From positions 180,769,051 through 180,833,050 of the forward strand of contig CM061138.1 of the NCBI GenBank assembly GCA_030789695.1: a DNA stretch of 64,000 nt, given 5' to 3'. The translations under genes were made by a program, and so were the position numbers. A model generated the notes under the pieces. It worked only from the letters and a program-made list of their open reading frames with translations, did not search any database and was not told the DNA's origin. The DNA is from Scilla litardierei. Lineage: Eukaryota > Streptophyta > Magnoliopsida > Asparagales > Asparagaceae. How positions within the stretch are numbered: the first letter of the stretch is position 1; every line of letters begins with the position of its first letter. This document shows, piece after piece, positions 45,257 through 56,700 of the stretch.

Positions 45257-46620
45257 GTGAATGGAAATTTGACGAGGAGCGATAAATTGAATGTCTCATT
45301 ACTTTTTTAGCTCCTTAGTCAAACGGCGACGCGAAGGTATATCTCATTCTTTGAACTTAATGAATATCTTCATAGATTTTTTTTTTTGTGTGTGCATGAC
45401 TTCTCTTTGTTTGTGTGCTAGTAGTTGCATTGTGTGCATGATTTCTTTTGTTTGTGTGATTGCATCTCATGTTTGCTTTAGTACTTCATGTATTTAAAAA
45501 AATGGTGCTTAAATGTGTATCTTTTCTCTTTGATTCATTATTGAAGTATGCACGGATGATTTTCATATCTATGTAGAAATTGGTGTATTATTACTTTTGC
45601 TACATGCATATGTTTATCTTTCTAAATATTCATGGCATGTCCAATGACTGAGAATAACTTGATTTCTACACCACCTACTTCACTTCCACATGTATTATTA
45701 TTGTTGCACATTTGGAGATATCGTTTATGAAGTATGTAATGTGAATGTAGGAGGAAAACTTAACTGAATATCTAAGGGATATGATATACCTTGTCATGGA
45801 TAAAAATTGAGCAAAAGAAAGTGTTGTTATAAGTATTTTATAAAATAAAAAAAATGAAAACAAATGATAATTGCTCCGTATGAAAAATGGATACAATCCT
45901 AGGCAACGGTATTACCCACGAGTATCCAACATAAGCTTTATGGGTAAACTTTAGCGTTGGTGTATTTACTCGTCAAGCAATGCCACCCCCACATCTAAGA
46001 GTCCTTATAGGCTATGTTTTGGGGTGTGGTACCTTGAACTCATTTTTAATGAGGTGAGAAAAATCAATCCTAGGTGATAGAATGTTATTTGGAAAATGAG
46101 GATTGGTTTTGGTTGACTTTCTTAATTGATTCTCCCTATGTGCTTCAATTTTAATCATCACACGTACACGTTGGTGTTGAAGTCTTCGTTGTTTAATTTC
46201 ATTGGATTTTGACTTGATTATTCTATGATTGTATTCATGCAATTGTTGGTAATGGTTAATAATACTCTATTTTTGCATGGTATATATTTTTGACTTCGTG
46301 CTTCGACTTTTGATGATAACAAAGGGGGAGAAAAATTGGGAAAGATTTGATATTAATGCTCGTGAAAATATGATTGTTTGATTAAGGGGGAGCATTAATG
46401 AATATTGGGGAAGTACAAAAATAGGGGGAGCATGCTTGTTGTTAAACTCTATACATCATTGTTTGCACATCATTATATCTTATTGTATGTCACCCACTTT
46501 GTTTGCACATCATTATAGCTTATTGTATATCACCCACTACCGTCACACTTTCACACACACTATTTGGAAACTTAATGCTCAAATCTTATACTGAGTTTGT
46601 TATCATCAAAAGGGGGAGAT
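45257..46620 (+). other. Sirevirus 3' internal tail, right copy, after pol deletion
   Basis: 45257-45645 is non-coding leftover with a poly-T run near 45370. From 45646 it repeats 36661-37635 almost base for base, including the GGGGGAG tracts. All of protease, integrase, RT and RNase H should lie between gag and this tail in an autonomous element and are missing. Confidence 0.78.
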
Positions 46621-48313
46621 TGTTGGTAGCAACGATCTATGGACTTCGTGTTTGATGATAACAAACGTATGTGAAAGTTTTAATGTGTGTGCTAAATGTT
46701 TTCAGGAATAAATAAATAAGGAAGTACATCAAGTTCTCCGAGCAGTCATCAACCACCCACAAGGCCATGCACAAAAATAAGGAGAGGTCACTCAACTTTG
46801 TTGTGTAGTATGAATTAAGAGTTTGTGCATGCATGTTAAAGAGAGGCTACACTTCCCTGGCAACATTTTTTTTGAATTAAGAGTTTGTGCATGCATGTTA
46901 AAGAGAGGCTACACTTCCCTGGCAACATTTTTTTTCTTCACAGTTTTTTTTAAATGATGTGCGGCTATGAGGTTGGGCCCAAATCATTTTAAAAAAAAAC
47001 TAACCCATTTTTATTGGGTCGGCCTATCAAAACCCGAAGGAGAGCAATACACAAATATTCACAGGGGAGATGCATGTTCTGTTTTCAAGAGGCCGAATTT
47101 TTTAGGTAGAGCCAAAAACCCTATTTCCGAATATCAAGGGAGCCGCACTTAAATTGCTAGCCGCTGCACAATTTTTTTTCATCTTGCCTCTTCTTCGTTA
47201 TCATCAAGAGCCGCAGAAAATTGGTTCCCCCCTCAAAAGCCTTTGAAGACCTAAGAGATGCCACCAGTTCATGGAGAGAATTCACAGAGGGCCATTCATT
47301 ATTGTTTTGTTGTTTGAAATTTTCGAAACACAGGTGCAGGCCACATGAGCCTCTGTTTTTTCCATTTGATTTTTTAAAGGGCACCCACAAATTCATCTTC
47401 TCTCTTTGAGATTTCAAAAGCACAATCTTTTTAACTCCAATCAATATATTCCTCTTTGATAATCTCAATGTAAAGAGCCAGATCTTTTTTGTTTCACTTG
47501 AAGAATCCCAAGGCAGCCGAATTGCAAAGAAAAGGGAAGTCCTTGTTTTTTTTACTGTGTTTTTTTTCTGTGCTTGGACAGAGTTTTAAATAAGTGTGCA
47601 CTTGTGTTATTCTTTTTCAGGTCGGAAAAAAAATAATAATAACAGAAGCTGTGACGTTTTTAAGGAGAGCACCTCAAAAACAATTATAGCACAGTGTTTT
47701 GAAGAGAGCCTCAATCAAAAAATTCCAAAGGGCCGAATTGTTTCAAAGGGTGGCACAACTTTCAAGTTTTGAGGAAGACACAAGTTTATTGAGAGGGGAG
47801 CCGAACTATTTGGAGGACATCCGAGACTACATCCACGTCAGACGAGATCTGACCCGTGCTGATTGACGAGGACATCGCCGCTACACATACTGAGATTCCT
47901 AAACTCTATTTATCATTATTTTGTGTAGTTGTCGTGTTAGATCCTCGTAGGGGAAACATTACCATCTGTGTTACTTTTTGGGGACCTGACGACTTGGGAG
48001 TCGTCACGGAGGGAGAGCATCTGACTAGATTGATAGTGTAGAGCACGTGGTGTGCGTACGAGCTAGGTGAGAGTAGATTTGGGATCTTGACTCATTGTAG
48101 CTGTACTTGATTACATATCTATCTAGTAGTTGCTTTGGGTGCTGGAGTAGGTCGTGGGGACGACCGAACCAGGGTATATCTGTGCGTATTCTGTGATTGC
48201 TATTTTATTGCCCTGTCTGTGCCTATAACTGCGTGGGATTGCTCGTGAGTTGCACGAATATTTTTATTAGCCTATTCACCCCCCCCCCTCTAGGCTACGA
48301 TCCAGATCCAACA
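46621..48313 (+). repeat. Sirevirus LTR, right copy (1693 bp)
   Basis: It starts TGTTGGTAGC directly after AGGGGGAGAT and ends GATCCAACA. Differs from 37636-39329 by few bases, so the structure is young or recently homogenised. Confidence 0.92.
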
Positions 48314-48644
48314 TCCTAGCTCTAAGATATGAGCGTTATGAAGAATATAATGTAAGTCCTACTCAAGGCTTAACATTCTATACGATGAAGCTAGAAGACA
48401 ATAAATTAAACATGACGAACCGTCTTCAAAGCTTCAATCCGAATCTCTTGACTTCAATAATGCTCCTTGAGCTTCAATGAAGCTTCAGGCACACGATCAC
48501 GCGCTTTGAGAAGTCTTGAGACGTCGCTTGAGATGTACGAAGTAATTTGGCGACGATCTCCATAACTGCGCTCACAAAGAGTTAGTTCACGATATTTATG
48601 TTTGTTCATCATCAAAACCAAATCCGGGGAATCAATACTCAACA
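48314..48644 (-). repeat. Copia LTR fragment, minus strand
   Basis: On the minus strand it begins TGTTGAGTATTGATTCC at 48644, like the start of the Copia LTR at 20644, and is cut at 48313 by the Sirevirus LTR. It interrupts the antisense ORF of the Gypsy element. Confidence 0.6.
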
Positions 48645-49136
48645 GTTTGGCATTAGTTGGAAGAGGGGGAGCTCGAGGAAATGAAGGACGTGGAGGAGGA
48701 AGGGATGGAGTGGGAATCGGAGCCCAAGGCCGAAGGTAGGGTAGTATACGCCGACCTCATTGTCCCTTAAGGAGCAGTCCCGCTCATTGTATTTGGGGAG
48801 GTGAACTATGTAAGGAGGCCAGATGTATTTGGAGCGAATTTCAGGGATGTAGGAGGTCGACAGTTGGGACATCTGGGCCAGGATCTCCGTGGGGACCGCA
48901 TTCGTGACTTCGTCGCCACCTGAAAACCTGACGGCCGACCTAGGCACCTTTCCTTTCTTGGAGTCCCTTTTGATCGTCGACGATGAGGCGCCAGTGTGCC
49001 TAACGGCTAGGTCTACCTCCCACTCCTCCGGCCAAGACATCGGCGGCTCCTCCAATTCTACGGCACTGCCCTCCTCAAGTTCGCCAAACCACCCCTCGAC
49101 GTAGGAATTCGAAGCGGAAGAAGCAAATGAAGCCAT
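48645..49136 (-). pseudogene. Antisense ORF of Tat-type element, N-terminal part
   Basis: Minus strand from ATG 49136 (MASFASSASN), open to 48645 where a Copia LTR cuts it. The C-terminal part carries DNEVGVYYPTFGLGLRFPLH, the start of the plant 'putative gypsy type transposon' domain also seen at 19930-20643. Tat-lineage elements are known to carry such an ORF opposite to gag-pol and upstream of the 3' LTR. Function unknown. The surviving part has no internal stop. Confidence 0.7.
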
Positions 49137-49286
49137 GTATGGATCGAGAGAATACCTAGAAAGCAAGAAGATGATTGGAGCTTCGACAGCAGTCGACAGA
49201 TGACGGCGAGAGCTTTCTGCAACGACGGAGGGAAGCAAAAATTTTGAAAATTCGTGCGAAAACTCCCTCTCGCTGCTCCCCTGTCT

Positions 49287-49296
49287 CTATTTATAG
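49287..49296 (-). promoter_or_regulatory. TATA box for the antisense ORF
   Basis: CTATAAATAG on the minus strand, about 150 bp upstream of the ATG at 49136. Its counterpart in element B is at 27493-27500. Confidence 0.6.
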
Positions 49297-49561
49297 GGAG
49301 AGTCGGGCAATCTCAGCCGTCGGAGGCGAGCCACGTGGCGAGATTTGGGCAAGACTGGCGCCTTGACTTTCTCCCACGATCACGTCAGCCACGCGTCATG
49401 TTCTGAATGGTCAAACGCCTCGATCCTCCCCCATCGCCCAATTGCCATCATGACCTGAGAGATTTGGTGGTCAACTCAAATTTAATGCTGTCGACCATCC
49501 ATCATCCAATGGGATTGTGACGCGTCATCCGAGCAGAGCCGGTCTTGCCGTTTCGAACTCG
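49297..49561 (+). other. 3' untranslated stretch of Tat-type element
   Basis: Between the antisense TATA box and the polypurine tract. No ORF. Contains CACGTGGCGAGATTTGG and similar GC-rich sequence comparable with 27560-27700. Confidence 0.45.
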
Positions 49562-49576
49562 AATGATGGGGGCAAT
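49562..49576 (+). other. Polypurine tract
   Basis: AATGATGGGGGCAAT directly before the LTR start TGTTACGGCC. Same form as at 27718-27729 and 64-75, which supports plus orientation for those LTRs too. Confidence 0.75.
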
Positions 49577-50554
49577 TGTTACGGCCTTAAGGCTGGCCCA
49601 GATAATAAAGGGCCATATATTTGAAGCCCAAGCGAACAGCCCTCCAACCATCCCGAATGCAAACAGGCCCGAACAGAAGATCAACCCCCACACAAGGAGC
49701 TCGCCTCGCTGAACGGCAAGCTCGCCAACAGAATCAAGAGAATGGTTCGTCAGCTGATCAAGCAAGAAGCTCACCGGCCTAGCATAGAAGAAGCTCGCCT
49801 ACTCTCCAAATAAGAAGCCCAGTCAGGGAGTCCGAAGGCACCAAGCTCGGACGCCGAGCTTGGCTCTTCCCCAAGGGCGACCTAGCATAAATATCTCTGA
49901 CAGGGTGACGTAGGGCCACATACGCCTCCATTAATGCCAGAGGTTAAGAGCGAGAACTGATGGTCGCCCATCGCGTCTCCCATTAATGCATTAATGTCAC
50001 TGACACCGTCTGACACACATTAATGTGTAAATATCTCTGACACCCTCGCCGACCTATCACATCCCGACTTGTGCTCCAGCTAAGCAGACTCGACAAGTGA
50101 TTGGACGACGAACAACCGACTCTCAACCCTATAAAAACTCCCATCCAGCCACCAAGGAGGGGGTTGGTTAGTTGAAATCTTAACTCCTATTCAATACTCA
50201 AGTTCGGATATCCCAGATATATCTGTGACTTCCTCATAAGATCGCCACGCAACGCCGATTTACCTTAAGATCGTCAAGCGTGTCCGACATACTCCATAAA
50301 AGTCACCCACTAACTTAAGCTTTGGAGAGGCTACTGGTTGACAGCCAACCCTGCCTTTCTGACGAGTTGTTCTCCTCACAGGAAGCTCGTCTCAGCCACC
50401 ATAAGTCGGCGACCTACAGGCGACCTGGGATCCTTCGCCTACGAAGTGCATTACTAGTCGTTCTAGACTCATCGCCAATCCCCATTTATAATCATTGTAC
50501 CAGTGATTCCCCTATTTTACAAATTCTATTGTTGGGCAGACTTGACCCGCAACA
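49577..50554 (+). repeat. 3' LTR of Tat-type element (978 bp)
   Basis: TGTTACGGCC to GACCCGCAACA, closely similar to 33883-34878. A TATAAAAAC motif is near 50131. The following bases AGCTT do not match the flank of the 5' LTR at 33883. Confidence 0.85.
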
Positions 50555-50990
50555 AGCTTCAACTCAAATGCTATAGGCAAAAGTGTTCGCAAGTATTTTC
50601 TTTGAGGTGTAGTTTCTCATCGGAGAGGTGATAGTCTCATTGGATACGTGTTAGTCCGTTGTGGACGTGTTGTAATCTTTGTCTCTTTGGAGACGTGTTT
50701 AGGATTTTGTCCTTGAGAGGACGTGTGGCTAGATGTATGGTACGAGGTATCTAAACCAGGATAAATTTATTTGTTTGTTCTTGTCTTTCTTTGTGCATAT
50801 TGTTGACTTGCAATTACTTAAGCTTCTGTAATAATCTTTGGCTTGCAAGTTACCGTTGGTTAAGTATTAATTTGGTAACTCAATTTAATTTCTTAGGTAG
50901 GCTTTTCTGGAGGATTTTATAATTTGCATAAACATTATTAATCCTCCATCTAGTATCTACTTGCCATCTCAGACTCCAACAGAAGTGTCA
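50555..50990 (+). repeat. 3' portion of a Copia LTR
   Basis: Has four or five loose repeats of a GGAGACGTGT / GGACGTGT unit between about 50610 and 50730, then TTAATCCTCCATCTAGTATCT and an end CTCCAACA, as in Copia LTR ends. The 5' part was not located. Confidence 0.5.
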
Positions 50991-51450
50991 ACGATGCAAA
51001 TGTCTTCTTCTGCCAATATAGTGTTGCAACGCCAACATCTCCATCTACCAAGGTAGCAACGTGACGTAAACATCATCTCCTTCCGCTAAGGTGATGCTAT
51101 GATGCCGACATCTCCTCCCGTTAAGGTAGCGCTACAATGCCAACATCTCCTTTCTCAAGGAAGCATCACCATGCATTGTCATCTCTTTCCTTTAGAAAGT
51201 GTCGTGATGCAAACATCTCCTTCCTCCTCGGAAGCTTCACAACCCAAACGCTTTCTTTGGCTAAAGTTCACAAATTTTCAAGACATCATCTCATTATTCC
51301 AAACAATTCGCGAGCTGATACATACATCACCTCCAATAACAGGCCACAAGACGAACCATTCGAGTCTGCTGTTCAAGCCAAGATCCTAAGAACAACCACC
51401 GAGACAAAGAATTAGTCTGATTTATTCAACGTCGACTCAGACGGCCAAAA
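50991..51450 (+). repeat. Degenerate repeats with ACATCTCCTTCC
   Basis: Six to seven imperfect units of roughly 35-40 bp, each with ACATCTCCT(T/C)C and AAGGTAGCG-like parts, run from about 51015 to 51240. The remainder has no recognised content. The open frames here are not supported by any family. Confidence 0.45.
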
Positions 51451-51735
51451 TGTTAATCAATCCTGCCAGGCCCAAAGGAAGCCCAACCCATCAATGGCCC
51501 ATCAAGATCCATCATCAGGTACTTAATAGATCAAAGGTGAGGTTGTGAAAAATACCTCAAGTTAGTATCTCTATATATACACTGGTAGAAAGTGGAAGAA
51601 ACATTCGAAAACTAAGGCTACCAAGAAACGTGATCGTTCATAAATGTAACTAGGTTTCATTTCTTCTTAAAAATCCAGCAGCAAACGAACATCATAACGT
51701 TTCTTACGAGATCCGTATAAAATTAATGTATTCTA
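51451..51735 (+). repeat. LTR-like fragment with TATA box
   Basis: Starts TGTTAATCAATCC, shares the CCAGGCC ... CAATGGCCCATC stretch with 33788-33882, and has TATATATA near 51571-51579. Likely the first part of an LTR. It ends near the 3' side of the ataxin-3 homologue. Confidence 0.45.
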
Positions 51736-51830
51736 TCAGTTACACTAATTGCACAACAAAAACATGAATGCTGCAGAATGGAGAAGAGATTTGATATCTT
51801 AAGTGTTTAGTATGCACCATGTTCTTGACC
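51736..51830 (-). other. Probable 3' UTR of the ataxin-3 homologue
   Basis: AT-rich sequence following the stop codon on the minus strand. The end of the coding exon reads GATGGTAAGTGA, so a GTAAGT donor and a further exon here cannot be excluded. Confidence 0.4.
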
Positions 51831-52667
51831 TCACTTACCATCATCATCATCATCATCCCTGGGCGTTTCAGGTTTATGAACTTCAGCTGGGTCCGATGAG
51901 ATGGGAGCCATGGCTTCCCTAGCTTCAAGGGTATTTGGTTGAGAGTCAGTGGTGGCCGGTCTCTGTTGATTGCTGCTGTCTTGAATAGGGGCAGTGCCTT
52001 GGCCAAAAGCTGAAGCTATCAAGCTAGCAGCAATTGCAGCCTCCCGGCTGATTGAGCTGCCGCTGGTTTCAACATCATCTTGAACTGCATCCGACTGTGA
52101 GCTCGCTGCCGGCGAGACTGCTTGGGTGTCCTTAGCGGGAAAGGTGCTCGTAGTTCCAGTTGTGACACCGGAAGATTCCATTAAGCTAGCAGCAATCGCA
52201 GCATTTAGATCGTGCTCTTCTTGAGCTGCAAGTGCATCCGCCTCGTTCATGAACTGGGACGAATAGGCACGGCTGGGCTCTTGCCCCGGAGAAGGGGCTT
52301 GCCTCTCATTGCACGATTTTGTTATCCTTTGGGCGTCTTCTGGCGTGAGCCATTGCCCAAAAGCATTGGACGATGGTATCGGACAGTCCTTGGGGAAGTT
52401 ACCACGAACAACGAAAATGCTCCAGCCTGTGCCTCTGAGGGTATCGAGGAATGCGGAGAGGTAGAACTTTGATAGGTGCTCCGGCGCCGCATAAAGACTG
52501 TTAAAGTTGTACCACTCTCCATTTACCTTACGAATGCAGAACCAATGGTCATGCAGGTGGCAAATGAAAGCAGCCTCAAGCTCAGGGTCACAGTTAGATG
52601 CCTCTGCGACCGGGGAGTTGAATGGTATTACTTGCAGATCCCATACCCCCAGAGCTTTCTCTAAAAC
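51831..52667 (-). CDS. ATXN3: Ataxin-3 homologue (Josephin deubiquitinase), 3' exon
   Basis: A 278-residue exon on the minus strand, starting after a TTACCTTGCAG acceptor at 52668 in phase 0. It gives the second half of the Josephin domain: VLEKALGVWDLQVIPFNS, the catalytic His in CHLHDHWFCIRKV and the Asn in WYNFNSLY, then GWSIFVVRGNFPKDCP. A ubiquitin-interacting motif (EEHDLNAAIAASLMES) follows, a second related AAIAASL stretch comes later, and the end is an Asp run. Ataxin-3 trims ubiquitin chains. The catalytic Cys lies in upstream exons that I did not find in the window. Confidence 0.9.
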   Translation of the reverse strand, partial: VLEKALGVWDLQVIPFNSPVAEASNCDPELEAAFICHLHDHWFCIRKVNGEWYNFNSLYAAPEHLSKFYLSAFLDTLRGTGWSIFVVRGNFPKDCPIPSSNAFGQWLTPEDAQRITKSCNERQAPSPGQEPSRAYSSQFMNEADALAAQEEHDLNAAIAASLMESSGVTTGTTSTFPAKDTQAVSPAASSQSDAVQDDVETSGSSISREAAIAASLIASAFGQGTAPIQDSSNQQRPATTDSQPNTLEAREAMAPISSDPAEVHKPETPRDDDDDDGK

Positions 52668-54269
52668 CTGCAAGGTAACCGTAAGACATGATTCCATTAA
52701 CGAAGATCAATATCACGAGGAGCATTTACGGAATTGAAACAACACGAGTAGAAAACTGTGAAGAACATATTTTTATCGGATGTCCACTTTAAGGAACCAA
52801 CTGAGCCGTTGAGGAAGCATCAATTAACAAAACAAAGGTCGTAGAGGACAACGTTACTTTTCCTTTCCATCAAAAAAATAATTGCAAGTTTACTGAGAAA
52901 ATCAAAAATCTAATAGCTTTAGTGTCTTTCGCCATGTCAGATTAAAGGATAACTGAAATTATTCTAGTGGTGTCCGAGGAAATGTAAGATTTAAATTCCA
53001 TCTACAAAGAAATCCCATGGATGAAAGGGGATTAATTCTTGCCCAAGTATTTTACACGGAGACACATCACAAATTGTTAATTAAAAATCAAACAATAAGC
53101 GGGGATCATATAAGCAGCCAGGACGCAATATGAGTTCAAACAGAAGAGAAGATAAAGAGATGAAGTCCACTGCCATCAGAACGATACATAGGGGAAGACT
53201 GATTAAGAGCAAAAGGTAAACCACAAGAAACTCTTAAAATGGAGTCGTCTCCACCGTTACCAGCACCAGCCATTTCTTACCGTCCATCGTTTCTTAGATG
53301 TAAATGAAAACACCTACATAGCCATATTCGCACTGAGCAATCATTTTAAGAATTTGGATGTAAAATCTTGGATACAATGAGTATTAATATTACATGCAAA
53401 ACCTAAAGCACTGAAACAGAGTAGTAAATTATCATAATTTATTACCCAGTGCATATAGGAGTGTCCAAAAAGCGTCCCCACATGCACTAGCGCCCAGGTG
53501 CCCAGGTGTCAGACACATAAATGAAACATAAATTTGATGTATCATGGGTAACATTGGTTGGAGGGGTGCCCTACAGTAGGGCAACATCAAAAAAGGAAAG
53601 CACGCACGCACGCACATGCATGGGTGAGGGTTTGGGGGGAATGCTGTCTATTCAGGAGAACACATGCTGAACATCACTTCAACCATATGTGAAATCGTTG
53701 GCGTCACTTGGATTACTTCATGTAACCTTTTCAGATATGCATTAAAAACAGTACATTGTATGTTTTTTACAGCAAGAATTTTCCCAAAAGAACACTAAAG
53801 AATAATGTTTATGGTAAGTTTGATCCATCACTTATGTTTTCTTCATTACTTATATGTAGATTATATTGGGTTTATAGATATTTCTAAAGCAACAGAGTCA
53901 CACAGTACGCTATGTTCTTTACAGCAAGAAATTTTCCCCAAAGAACACTAAAGAATAATATGTATGTTAAATTTGATCCATCACTTCTGTTTTCTTCATT
54001 ACTTGCATGTAGATTATATTGGGTTTATAGAGATTTCTAAAGCAACACACGGCCACACATTACCCTCACTGAATTTAACAGGAACTATAAATGACCATTT
54101 ATCCTAATAAAGCTTATCCCACCATATAAATAAAGTTTTGCTAATTGAATATCGTTATCTAATCATCTCCCATTAAGGTGGGTATGTTTTGTGTAGGTGG
54201 TCGATCGGCATTGCCATAATTAGACAGCACCTTAGTCATCCTTGAAATTCGTACTCACAAGTCTATTAA
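52668..54269 (-). other. Intron-like region upstream of the ataxin-3 exon
   Basis: AT-rich, without open frames of note or the expected Josephin N-terminal exon. Probably a long intron. It holds a tandem duplication (53751-54050). Confidence 0.55.
53751..54050. repeat. Tandem duplication, two units of about 153 bp
   Basis: The unit starts near GTACATTGTATG (53751) and GTACGCTATG (53904), both containing ACAGCAAGAA, CACTAAAGAATAAT and TTATATTGGGTTTATAGA. Roughly 90% similar by eye. Confidence 0.8.
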
Positions 54270-54715
54270 GGGGCTGTTCTTTTGCCAAGAATAGGGGCGG
54301 GAACGGTGGATTTGGCACTGTTCTTGTACTATTCACCATATTCCAAGGTTGTATTCCAAGAGGTTGTTCTTTTGGGCGTGGAATAGACTCCTACGTGGCT
54401 ATTCCAATTTGGTAATGATGAGTACTTTTGTATTCCAAGCTTTTTGCTTGGAATACAATGGAATCCTTGGGAATGGTGGGCCCCACTCTCTCATCTCTCT
54501 CTCTCTCCTCCAACTCATCCCCTTTCCACTTTTTCATTCCAACTCTCCAATCCCAAAAGAACACAAGAATAGAATGTGGACCCCACTTTCTATTACAAAC
54601 CACACTTTCCATACTCTATTCCACCCAAAAGAACACAAAACTCCATTTTCTTTCTCCTTGGAATACAAACTTTCCCCTATTCCATTTTTCTCTATTCCAG
54701 CAAAAGAACAGGCCC
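54270..54715. mobile_element. Tourist-type MITE (PIF/Harbinger-like), 446 bp, TSD TAA
   Basis: Terminal inverted repeats GGGGCTGTTCTTTTGC and GGGCCTGTTCTTTTGC (reverse complement of the right end), with about 23 of 25 bases matching. TAA is on both sides (54267-54269, 54716-54718). The interior repeats TTGGAATA / TATTCCA many times. No ORF. These features fit a non-autonomous Tourist-like element. Confidence 0.78.
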
Positions 54716-54826
54716 TAAGGGGAAAGACAACAGCTTCATAATAGGAAATTACGTCCAACTCTGAGGCACCACAAAATCCAAGAACTAAAGGAAAGAATTT
54801 CCATATAGAATTTTATGCTTTAGAAC

Positions 54827-55681
54827 TGTTGGGTCACACGTAGTGTGATTGTTTTGGCATTAGTGGCACTGGCTTATTTTCAGTGGATCTTGGATATCTT
54901 GAAGAGAAAGATCTTATTATTACTCATGTCGTAAGTCATGTTGGAAGTCAGTTGCAACATGTTGTTCTAACTTATCGAAGAGAAGTCCATATTGCAGAGG
55001 TGATTGCATTGTCTTTAGATCTTATTTTGCAAACGTCTTCAGAACTTATACTCTTATGTAGTTATCCTCAAATCATTCTGTTGTATGCTGTGTATAAGAT
55101 TTCCTGAAGATCTGATTGAAGCTTTATTCTCGCAACTAATAATGAGTTTCGATATAAGTGGGATCACGTGCCTTAAGTGATTCCTGGATTTGCGGGCTGT
55201 CACTCTGCATGGGATTCTATTGAACAAACTTCCTTTACTCCGAGATTGTATGGAGTCGGTTAGTATAAAAGACATGCGGATTGTCTCTTGGGTTTGATCG
55301 ATTTTGAAGATTGTGATTTTGAAGATTGTGATTGTTAACTCCGGGGGGGAGGCTGACGGCTATCTGAGGTAATGATCAAGGGAGTTGATTCGAATCAGGT
55401 TTGCAAGGGGATCTTGCATGCAAGGGGAGCTTGCATAGATTACTCCATTGGGTTGGTTGTGACCATCCACTACGGTTTGTATTGAGGGGGAGCATATTCC
55501 TCCTCCTAATAGAAATCCGATATTGGTAATTGTATTCATTTTGAAGTAATCTGATTTTCTGAGCGTGGCCCCGCAGATGTAGGTGTGCGCACCGAACTGT
55601 AGGTGGGAGCATCATCATTTTGTATTCATTTATTCATGTTGCTATATGTTCATTTGATTATCTTCATAGTACTGAATTACA
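54827..55681 (+). repeat. 5' LTR of the second Sirevirus (855 bp)
   Basis: Starts TGTTGGGTCACACG and ends ACTGAATTACA just before the primer site. Carries GAGGGGGAGCATATTCC inside near 55491 and a TTGAAGATTGTGAT duplication near 55305-55330. The partner LTR is outside the window, so the start is set from the TG and the ATGCC / GGCAT context. Confidence 0.7.
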
Positions 55682-55697
55682 ATTGGTATCAGAGCAG
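55682..55697 (+). other. Primer-binding site, initiator-tRNA type
   Basis: ATTGGTATCAGAGCAG, the standard Copia primer site with TGGTATCAGAGC. Confidence 0.88.
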
Positions 55698-55759
55698 GTC
55701 ATCCGTGCGGCTTTGTATTGTCAAAGCGGGTATGATCTTGGAATTTCAGTACTTGAACC

Positions 55760-56700
55760 ATGAATACAAGAGAAGGTGCTTCCGTTACTCGTCACAAACT
55801 ACACTTACTGGAAGTCTCGGATGCGTGCATTCATTAAGTCCCTTGATGAGAAGGCGTGGATCATTGTCATTGAAGGATGGACTCCGCCGATCGAAGTTGA
55901 CAAAGATGGCAAAGAACACCTCAAGCCGGCAAAAGATTGGAGTCAAGATGAAGATAGTGCGGCTCTGTGGAATTCTAAAGCAGTGAATGCCATTTTCACA
56001 GCAGTTGATAAAGAACAGTTCAAACTCATCTCTACGTGTGAGTATGCTAAAGAAGCCTGGAACATACTTCAAAACGTTCATGAAGGAACCAATGCGGTAA
56101 AAATCTCGAAACTTCAAATGCTTTCATCTCAGTTTGAAGAACTAAAGATGAATGATGATAAAACCATTGCTGAATTTAATGGGAAGTTGAGAGACATAGC
56201 TAATCAGGCTTTTCAACTTGGTAAAAAGTACACACAAGTGAAGTTGGTTCGAAAAACCTTACGATCTCTTCCAGACAGATTCTCTGCCAAAGTTGCTGCC
56301 ATTGAGGAAGCTAGGAATACCTCCACTATGTGGCTGGATAAACTTATGGGATCACTTCAAACCTATGAAATGAATCTGAAGCAGAATAAAAGGGACAAAG
56401 GAGTAGCCCTGAAAGAAGAAGCTGGAGAGGCCTCTAAAGCAGATGATGAGTCGGAACTTGATGATGACATTGTCCTGTTGACCAAAAACTTCAGCAGAAT
56501 GCTGAAAAGATCAGTAGCAAAGGGCAGAACTTCGGATCAGGAAACAATGTGCCACGACCAAGTAATCCCACTGTAGGTAAAAGTTTCAGTCACCCTACTC
56601 AGAGATATGACCAGAAAAATAAAGGAAAAATGATACAGTGTAGAGAATGTGAAGGCTTTGGACACATACAAGCTTAGTGTGCCAACACCTTCAAAAAGCA
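55760..56700 (+). pseudogene. Sirevirus gag
   Basis: ATG 55760 (MNTREG) is followed by a frame change near 55785. The main frame to 56576 has TNYTYWKSRMRAFIKSLDEKAW and a gag core with FNGKLRDIANQAFQLGK. After a further frame change near 56545, the zinc knuckle CRECEGFGHIQA is cut by a stop (TAG, 56675-56677). Confidence 0.85.

Larger units (their letters stand above)
36661..48313 (+). mobile_element. Gag-only Sirevirus-type Copia element with duplicated tail plus LTR
   Basis: Order: internal 3' tail (36661-37635), LTR (37636-39329), primer site, gag, a deletion where pol should be, internal 3' tail again (45646-46620), LTR (46621-48313). The two tail-plus-LTR blocks are 2669 and 2668 bp long and nearly identical. 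A normal element has no tail before its 5' LTR, so this is a partial tandem, most simply made by recombination between elements. Several GGGGGAG purine tracts before the LTR, the initiator-tRNA primer site and the zinc-knuckle gag point to the Sirevirus lineage. Confidence 0.82.
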
